Assembly (NCBI RefSeq): GCF_000934745.1
Contig: NZ_JYNO01000010.1
Location: forward strand, 62,001 to 126,000
Direction: 5' to 3'
Source of the DNA: Desulfonatronum thioautotrophicum
Lineage (GTDB): Bacteria; Desulfobacterota; Desulfovibrionia; Desulfovibrionales; Desulfonatronaceae
Length of the DNA: 64,000 bases
Made by a program: the position numbers and the translations under genes
The notes under the pieces: generated by a model
Told to the model about the DNA's origin: nothing
Database searches by the model: none
Seen by the model: the letters and a program-made list of their open reading frames with translations, nothing else
Shown here: piece after piece, positions 58,958 through 64,000 of the stretch
Position numbering within the stretch: position 1 is the first letter of the stretch
How the letters are laid out: every line of letters starts with the position of its first letter

Positions 58958-59690
58958 GCACGTGCCTGGGAAGATTCCTGACCAGCTTCTTGGCCGGTTT
59001 TTTGAACATTCCGCGGGTCAGCGGGCTGAACAGCCGATGATCGTCACCCTGGACGGCCCGGCCGGATCGGGCAAGACCACCGTGGCAAGGATGGTCGCAA
59101 CGCAATTGGGCATTGCCTATTTGGACAGCGGAGCCATGTTTCGAGCCGTTGCCTTGCGCCTTGGAGCGCACAGCTGGAACCTGGGCCGGGAGACTCTCCG
59201 GGAGCGTCTGGCTGACCTGGAATTCTCTCTGCACGGGCGAGGCGGTGAGACGGACTTGTTGCTGGATGGAGAGCTGCTGACTGAGGAAATCCGACGCGAA
59301 GAGGTTGGGATGTGGGCTTCCAATCTGGCCAAGGTCGGCGTGGTTCGGGAAATCCTGAAGCAGGCTCAGCAACGCTTGGGAGCCGGCACCTCCCTGGTGG
59401 CCGAGGGCCGGGACATGGGTAGCGTGGTTTTTCCCCAGGCCAGGTACAAATTTTTCCTGGAAGCCACACCCGAGGAACGGGCCAAACGGCGCTGGCTGCA
59501 GCTTAAGGAAATGGGCGTCGAGGAAGACCTGGACGCCCTGATCGCCAATCTGCGCCTGCGCGACGATCAGGACCGCAACCGCCCCATCGCCCCGCTCAAG
59601 CCGGCGGATGACGCCGTGCTCATCAACACAGCAGGCTTGGCACCGGCGGATGTGGTTCTCCGGGTTGTTCAAGAAATATGGCTGGTCTGA
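58950..59690 (+). CDS. cmk: Cytidylate kinase
   Basis: 246 residues. P-loop VTLDGPAGSGKTTVA, then LGIAYLDSGAMFRAVAL, the CMP-binding insert, VAEGRDMGSVVFPQA and the lid RDDQDRNRPIAPL. It phosphorylates CMP and dCMP. ATG 58950 adds about 29 residues before the conserved start and overlaps hisC; ATG 59037 (MIVTLDGP) would give a normal family length but has no RBS. GAGG is found about ten bases before 58950. Confidence 0.93.
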   Translation: MAEHVPGKIPDQLLGRFFEHSAGQRAEQPMIVTLDGPAGSGKTTVARMVATQLGIAYLDSGAMFRAVALRLGAHSWNLGRETLRERLADLEFSLHGRGGETDLLLDGELLTEEIRREEVGMWASNLAKVGVVREILKQAQQRLGAGTSLVAEGRDMGSVVFPQARYKFFLEATPEERAKRRWLQLKEMGVEEDLDALIANLRLRDDQDRNRPIAPLKPADDAVLINTAGLAPADVVLRVVQEIWLV

Positions 59691-59769
59691 CGAAAACGGT
59701 ATTTCTCCGAGGTTCGTTGGGGCAGGCTGGAAAATCGGTAGCTATTCAGCTTATCCAGGCAAATACGAC

Positions 59770-59847
59770 CTGGATACCCCCTTCGCGGGTATGACTGATT
59801 GGGGGCGGCATGGAAAACACGTCATTCCCGCGCAGGCGGGAATCCAG
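59770..59847. repeat. REP-like composite palindrome
   Basis: Two 26-27 base elements in opposite direction: one from CTGGATACCC to GGTATGAC (59770-59795), the other from GTCATTCCCG to GGAATCCAG (59821-59847). Each has its own GC-rich stem, and together they form an imperfect larger inverted repeat. This sequence type is frequent between proteobacterial genes. It lies between the convergent cmk and the small gene. Confidence 0.8.
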
Positions 59848-59900
59848 CGTCGAAAATGAGTTCAACCCAGGATTTACTGGGTAGTTACGAAAATCGCTGC

Positions 59901-60101
59901 TCATTCTGCCCCGGTCTTGTCCATCCGGTGATCCATGGCCTCGCTGAGACGCTGGGCCACATCCTCGCGGCGCAGGTTGATCTTTTCCTGAACGCGGCAC
60001 CGGAAGAGGAGTTTTTTGAGATCCTTGGCCAACTGTTCCAATTCCTCGACAGAGAGTTCGGCGCACTGGCTGAGGATTTTGTCAATTTTGGCTTGATTCA
60101 T
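59901..60101 (-). CDS. Small conserved-looking protein downstream of mazG
   Basis: 66 residues, mostly helical and charged: two likely helices around LSVEELEQLAKDLKKLL and VAQRLSEAMDH. No named family recognised. It overlaps the end of mazG by 20 bases in another frame, which argues for coupled translation and a real gene, although such a short frame could be accidental. Confidence 0.6.
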   Translation of the reverse strand: MNQAKIDKILSQCAELSVEELEQLAKDLKKLLFRCRVQEKINLRREDVAQRLSEAMDHRMDKTGAE

Positions 60102-60885
60102 GACGCTGCTTCACCTCGTTCCACAATGCGTTCCAGCCATCCAGATCCAGTCCTTCCAGGTCAATGCCTTTCGCCGCGGCTAGTTGGGCGAGTTGATCAA
60201 AGCGGCCTAAGAACTTGCGGTTGGCCCGGTCCAAAGCCTCGTTGGCCTTGAGTCCGTTACGGCGGCCGTATTCCACCAGGGTGAACAGGTAGTCGCCGTA
60301 TTCGTCCAGGGCCTTTTCAGCTGGTCCGCCGAGGTCGGCCTCGGCCTGGGCAGCCTGCCATTCCTGCCACTCCTGATCCAGCTGCTCCCGCACCCCTTGC
60401 GTGTCCTGCCAGGTGAAACCCAGTCGGGCTGCCTTGGAGTGGATGCGATAGGCACGCAACAGGGGAGGCAGGGCTGTGGGAATGCCTTCAAAAGGGCCAC
60501 GATCGGCCTTTTCCTTCTTTTTTTCTGTTTCCCAGTTGGCCCAAAGGGCGTCCTGATCCGTGAACGTGGCCTCAGCAAAGACATGGGGATGGCGCCGGAC
60601 CATCTTGGCCGCGGCCTGAAGCAGGGCATCTTCCAAGGTGAAGTGGCCGTCGCCTTCCATCAGGCGGGTTACGAAAAGCAACAAAAACCAGACATCACCC
60701 AATTCCTCGCAAACGTCATCCGGCTTGTTGGAGCGGATGGCGTCCACCAGTTCGTGGACTTCCTCCACCAGATAGTCGGCCAGGGTTCCAGGGGTCTGCT
60801 CCTTGTCCCAGGGACAGCCTTCTTGTCCGATCAGTTGTTCCAGTACGCCGCGCAGGCGTGACAATGCCACGTTGTCTCCACTCAT
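60082..60885 (-). CDS. mazG: Nucleoside triphosphate pyrophosphohydrolase MazG
   Basis: 267 residues, the two-domain MazG size. Domain one begins LRGVLEQLIGQEGCPWDKEQTP and has EELGDVWFLLLF; domain two has DEYGDYLFTLVEYGRR. The acidic residues bind Mg and the NTP phosphates. It hydrolyses NTPs to NMP and PPi, clearing abnormal nucleotides. It overlaps cvpA by four bases (ATGA) upstream and the small gene downstream. Confidence 0.95.
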   Translation of the reverse strand: MSGDNVALSRLRGVLEQLIGQEGCPWDKEQTPGTLADYLVEEVHELVDAIRSNKPDDVCEELGDVWFLLLFVTRLMEGDGHFTLEDALLQAAAKMVRRHPHVFAEATFTDQDALWANWETEKKKEKADRGPFEGIPTALPPLLRAYRIHSKAARLGFTWQDTQGVREQLDQEWQEWQAAQAEADLGGPAEKALDEYGDYLFTLVEYGRRNGLKANEALDRANRKFLGRFDQLAQLAAAKGIDLEGLDLDGWNALWNEVKQRHESSQN

Positions 60886-61463
60886 CGCTGCTGCCCACCT
60901 TGGCCACCGGATAACCGTTGCTGAACATTCTCCCGCCAGGATTGGCGCAGAGGCTGGCTTTTGTCCTCAAACTCCCGACGCATCTCCGGAGGGAGCAGAT
61001 CCGCCAGAATGGCTGAAAACCGGTTGATCTGGGGAGCCATCCGGGATGTGGTCAGTATCTCAGCCTGGGGTGAGAGAAACGTGGTCAGGAGCAGAACCAG
61101 GAGAATACAGAGCAGCGCCCCCTTGAGCAGCCCGATGACTCCCCCGGCAAAGCGATCCACCCAACCCAGCAAGACAACCCGCAAAAGGTGCCGCAGAACC
61201 GCGGCAACCATCAGCACCCCCACGAGTCCGGTGCAGAAGACCAGGGCGTAACTGAGCAACTGGGCAATGCCGGGGTCTGGAAAAATGCTCTCCATGAGGG
61301 GCAGAAGCATGGAGTGGTACTTGTTGGCCAGAAAAAAACCCGCAATCAGGCCGGCGATGGAGGATATTTCACCGATAAACCCGCGAAAAAGACCGCGGAC
61401 CAGGGTGAATCCAAGGATGACCAGAATCAGGATGTCCAGGGTATTCAAATCGGCTATGGGCAT
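60882..61463 (-). CDS. CvpA family membrane protein
   Basis: 193 residues with four membrane helices. LNTLDILILVILGFTLVRGLFRGFIGEISSIAG and the WVDRFAGGVIGLLKGALLC segment are family signatures. CvpA homologues affect colicin V production and envelope stress resistance; the mechanism is unknown. ATG 61463 (MPIADLN) fits the family; a GTG at 61481 is possible. mazG follows with a four-base overlap. Confidence 0.9.
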   Translation of the reverse strand: MPIADLNTLDILILVILGFTLVRGLFRGFIGEISSIAGLIAGFFLANKYHSMLLPLMESIFPDPGIAQLLSYALVFCTGLVGVLMVAAVLRHLLRVVLLGWVDRFAGGVIGLLKGALLCILLVLLLTTFLSPQAEILTTSRMAPQINRFSAILADLLPPEMRREFEDKSQPLRQSWRENVQQRLSGGQGGQQR

Positions 61464-61626
61464 GGGCAGTCCGGTAATCACAGCATGGTTGGAGGATCTT
61501 GCGGGGCCTGTCGGTAAACCTGGGACGTATTTCGTCTGTCTTCAGAGCACGTGGCGGCCATCAACGGTTTGGTTCAAGGGACGAGCGGCATTGGGAATCT
61601 GCCATGTTTCATCGGCAGGGGCAACT

Positions 61627-61671
61627 TGTCTGGTGATCCCTGTCTGGTGATCCCTTGTCCGGTGACCTGGG
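61627..61671. repeat. 14-bp tandem repeat, two and a half copies
   Basis: TGTCTGGTGATCCC occurs twice in tandem (61627-61654), followed by a degenerate third copy (TTGTCCGGTGACC). It is in non-coding DNA upstream of cvpA. Confidence 0.7.
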
Positions 61672-61930
61672 GATGCCGATGGCGTTGGAAAGGGCATCGG
61701 CACATGAAAGGGCGATATTGCCGGGTCAGTGGCGTGGCCACGCTTCGGGATATTCTGGAAAGAAGGGGGAATTCTGGCCGACCGAGGAAATCTGCCGCTG
61801 ACCAAAAAAGGGGTGCTCGGCAGAAATTCAGCCGGTATTCCATAGCCTCCAAAGAAAGACACGCATGCAAACCGACGTTATGTGAAAATCTCCCCAAACT
61901 GAGCAAAAAGACCAGGACATTATAGCTGAG

Positions 61931-62071
61931 TGTTGAAAAAGTCCTTATTCGGCAGTTCGTTCAAAAATCCCCAGTGCAAGGAGCAAAAAAAAGTTCAATA
62001 TCGAAGCACATTTACTCATATGTGAGAGTTTGAACTTTTTACAGCGACGCAGCAATTGGGGGTTTTTCAAC
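61931..62071. mobile_element. MITE-like nested palindromic element
   Basis: About 140 bases. The ends are related inverted repeats (GTTGAAAAAGTCC and GGGGTTTTTCAAC). Inside, AAAAAGTTCAA (61988-61998) pairs with TTGAACTTTTT (62030-62040), and within that CACAT pairs with ATGTG (62007-62011, 62020-62024). The segment GACGCAGCAATTG near the right end also recalls a repeat common in deltaproteobacterial genomes. It has no coding capacity, so it would depend on a transposase in trans. It ends 20 bases before the next start codon. Confidence 0.7.
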
Positions 62072-62091
62072 GGACTGATAGGGAGAACAAG

Positions 62092-64000
62092 ATGTTCGCC
62101 AAAAAAGCGCCTTCCATTCATACGCTGGACTCCGGGGTTGTCCTGGATTTTCTTCGGCGCACATTGCCGTTCAATGAATTGCCCCAGCAGGCTCTGGAAG
62201 ACCTGGCCAAGGACGCGGTCCTGGATTTTTTCACCAAGGGCAGCATCATCCTGACTCAGGGTGTCTCGGATATCTCCCATATTCACCTGATCCAGAAGGG
62301 AGGAGTCAAGCTCTATCTTCAGGATGAATCAGGTGAGGTCACGCTGAAGGATTTTCGCGGAGAGGGTGGGGTTTTTGGCGCCTTGGGGGTTATTCGGGGG
62401 GCCAAGGCCAGTATGACCGTGGAGGCAGTGGAGGATACCTTTTGTTTTCTCCTGAACAAGCAGACCTTTCTGGAGCTGGTTCAGAACGATCCCCGCCTGG
62501 CTCAGTACTACCTGAAATCCTTTTCCGAAAACTATATTCACAAGTCCTTCTCTGAATTGCGGCGGCAACGGCTGACGCCCAAGGGGGAGGGATCCTTGAT
62601 CCTGTTCAGCGTTCCGGTGGCGGACATGATCAAACGCGATGTGGAAGCAACTCCTGGAACGTATTCCGTGCAAAAGGCCGCGGAATACATGGCCCGGTTG
62701 CGGATCGGCTCGCTGCTGGTGGAAGACGCCAAGGGGGTGGTCCGGGGAATTATCACTGACAAGGATCTGCGCTCCAAGGTCGTGGCCAAAGGGCTGGAGT
62801 ACAAAACTCCTGTACGGGAGATCATGACCTCCCCTGTGCGGACCATCCCCGCGGACGCTGTCTGCTTCGACGCTCTGCTGGCCATGATGACCCACCAGAT
62901 TCACCACCTGGCCGTGGAGGACGGCGGCAAGATCATTGGAGTGATCACCAGCCACGACATCATGGTCCTGCAGGGCCAGTCACCGCTGTATCTGTTTCGG
63001 GAAATCCTGGCCCAGCGGAGCTTTGAGGGCGTGCATGAGGTCTCCAGGCAGGTTCCTCAGGTGGTTCGGCCACTGATCGAGGAAGGGGGCAAGGCCAACA
63101 ACATCACCCGGGTGATCACGGTGCTCAATGATTTGATCCTGGATCGCCTCCTGACCTTGCTGCAGGAGCAGCTCGGCCCGCCACCGGTTCCCTTCTGCTG
63201 GATGCTTATGGGCAGCGAGGGTCGCAAAGAGCAGACCTTTCGCACCGACCAGGACAACGCATTGATTTATGCTGATCCCCGAGACGAACAGGAAGCGGAG
63301 CGAGCCGAGGCGTACTTTGCCAAATTTGCGGAAGAAGCCATTGAACACTTGGTTCTGTGCGGCTTTCCCCGTTGTCAGGGAGACATCATGGCCTCCAACC
63401 CCAAATGGCGTTTACCCTATTCTGGCTGGCGCGCCAATTTCGATCGCTGGGTCACCGTTCCCGAACCCCAGGAAGTTCTGCATTCCACGATCTTTTTCGA
63501 TTTCCGCCCTGGGTATGGGGACAAGACACTGGCCGAAAAGCTGCGGGATCACCTGACAAAGACATTGCAGGGAAAGGAATTGTTTTTTCGTCATCTGGCC
63601 CAGGATTGCTTTACGTCCCGCCCGCCGCTCTCGTTTTTTCGCAATTTCATTGTCGAGCGTGACGGAGAGCACAGGAATCGCCTGGACCTCAAGGCCAGAG
63701 GGTTGGTGCCCTTTTGGGATTTTGCTCGACTGATGGCCCTGCGTCACGGCAGCCAGGAAACGAACACATTGCGGCGACTCCAGGCCGTGGCGGATGGTGG
63801 GCATATCCCCATGGAGCTCTACCGCAAGGCCCGGGAGGCCTACGAGTTTTTGATGCAACTTCGTCTGGTTCACCAACTGAAACTGATGGAAGGGGGGAGT
63901 ACTCCGAATAATTACGTCAATCCCGCGGAGTTGTCCGACCTGGAAAAGCAGACCCTGAAAGGGGCGTTTTCAGTGATCAGCAGTCTGCAAAATTTTTTGA
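62092..64000 (+). CDS. cNMP-binding / CBS / DUF294 nucleotidyltransferase-like protein, 3' partial
   Basis: 636 residues are visible and the frame is still open at the window end, so a few residues are probably missing. Domain order: cyclic-nucleotide-binding-like domain (about 20-140; FTKGSIILTQGVSDISHIHL), two CBS domains (about 175-300; GSLLVEDAKGVVRGIITDKDL and HHLAVEDGGKIIGVITSHD), a DUF294 putative nucleotidyltransferase domain (GSEGRKEQTFRTDQDNALIY) and its C-terminal partner. It probably senses nucleotides and modifies a protein or nucleotide target. GGGAG lies six bases before the ATG, directly after the MITE-like element. Confidence 0.92.
   Translation, partial: MFAKKAPSIHTLDSGVVLDFLRRTLPFNELPQQALEDLAKDAVLDFFTKGSIILTQGVSDISHIHLIQKGGVKLYLQDESGEVTLKDFRGEGGVFGALGVIRGAKASMTVEAVEDTFCFLLNKQTFLELVQNDPRLAQYYLKSFSENYIHKSFSELRRQRLTPKGEGSLILFSVPVADMIKRDVEATPGTYSVQKAAEYMARLRIGSLLVEDAKGVVRGIITDKDLRSKVVAKGLEYKTPVREIMTSPVRTIPADAVCFDALLAMMTHQIHHLAVEDGGKIIGVITSHDIMVLQGQSPLYLFREILAQRSFEGVHEVSRQVPQVVRPLIEEGGKANNITRVITVLNDLILDRLLTLLQEQLGPPPVPFCWMLMGSEGRKEQTFRTDQDNALIYADPRDEQEAERAEAYFAKFAEEAIEHLVLCGFPRCQGDIMASNPKWRLPYSGWRANFDRWVTVPEPQEVLHSTIFFDFRPGYGDKTLAEKLRDHLTKTLQGKELFFRHLAQDCFTSRPPLSFFRNFIVERDGEHRNRLDLKARGLVPFWDFARLMALRHGSQETNTLRRLQAVADGGHIPMELYRKAREAYEFLMQLRLVHQLKLMEGGSTPNNYVNPAELSDLEKQTLKGAFSVISSLQNFL

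Larger units (their letters stand above)
61464..62091. other. Divergent region between cvpA and the CBS/cNMP gene
   Basis: About 630 bases without a supported gene. It contains the 14-base tandem repeat at 61627 and the MITE-like palindrome at 61931-62071. Short open frames on both strands show no recognisable family. Confidence 0.55.

Overview
The window looks like a chromosomal segment of an anaerobic, sulfate-reducing deltaproteobacterium of the Desulfovibrionales type (a Desulfonatronum/Desulfovibrio relative; the genus is only a guess). The grounds are a Tat-exported selenocysteine formate dehydrogenase FdhAB, the gene order ispE - tRNA-Gln - prs - rplY - pth - carD - rho, hisC next to cmk, and the DUF4416 and cNMP/CBS/DUF294 families. 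Most of the sequence is GC-rich. The clear AT-rich exceptions are the rho-carD gap, the glnB leader and the 3' part of pilQ.

Layout. 1-2.0 kb: tail of an HGSNAT-like membrane acyltransferase and a lone gspF. 2.1-5.1 kb: typA, infA and an RRM protein. 5.4-8.1 kb: DUF4416, hisB, a lipoprotein and hisA in tight succession. 8.5-10.7 kb: a copper-chaperone-like protein, an SRPBCC protein and glutamine synthetase. 11.0-22.4 kb: eleven genes on the minus strand, including a lipid-modifying set (DUF1365-CFA synthase fusion, FAD oxidoreductase, second CFA-like methyltransferase, DUF1295, GPH transporter, DUF1499), a KamA-type radical SAM enzyme, DUF2237, an HNH protein, an unknown protein and an ADP-ribosylglycohydrolase. 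22.7-26.2 kb: a tautomerase and secF-secD-yajC. 26.9-28.5 kb: glnB-amtB. 28.8-36.8 kb: M48 protease, rho, carD, pth, rplY, prs, tRNA-Gln and ispE. 36.9-39.2 kb: DegP-like protease and an Ig-like lipoprotein.

39.5-46.8 kb: a seven-gene plus-strand block. It encodes a substrate-binding lipoprotein, a histidine kinase with a cysteine-rich insert, a receiver-STAS protein, an exported CPVC redoxin, a GAF/TM/rhodanese protein that lacks the rhodanese cysteine, a MauE-like membrane protein and a small lipoprotein. This is my main candidate for an undescribed system: ligand sensing coupled to thiol redox chemistry outside the cytoplasmic membrane.

46.8-51.8 kb: fdhB, fdhA (read through UGA as selenocysteine) and a degenerate ISXO2/IS1595-type zinc-ribbon gene. 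52.2-57.7 kb: a universal stress protein and pilMNOPQ, with a sharp drop in GC content inside pilQ. 57.8-61.5 kb: hisC, cmk, a REP-like palindrome, a small protein, mazG and cvpA. 61.9-62.1 kb: a MITE-like nested palindrome ending next to a cNMP/CBS/DUF294 nucleotidyltransferase gene that runs off the window.

The most notable points are the 39.5-46.8 kb sensor/redox block, the lipid-modification run with its DUF1365-CFA fusion, the Sec-containing fdhA beside a probable domesticated transposase, the pilQ composition break and the MITE. No CRISPR array, rRNA gene, prophage or intact insertion sequence was seen.
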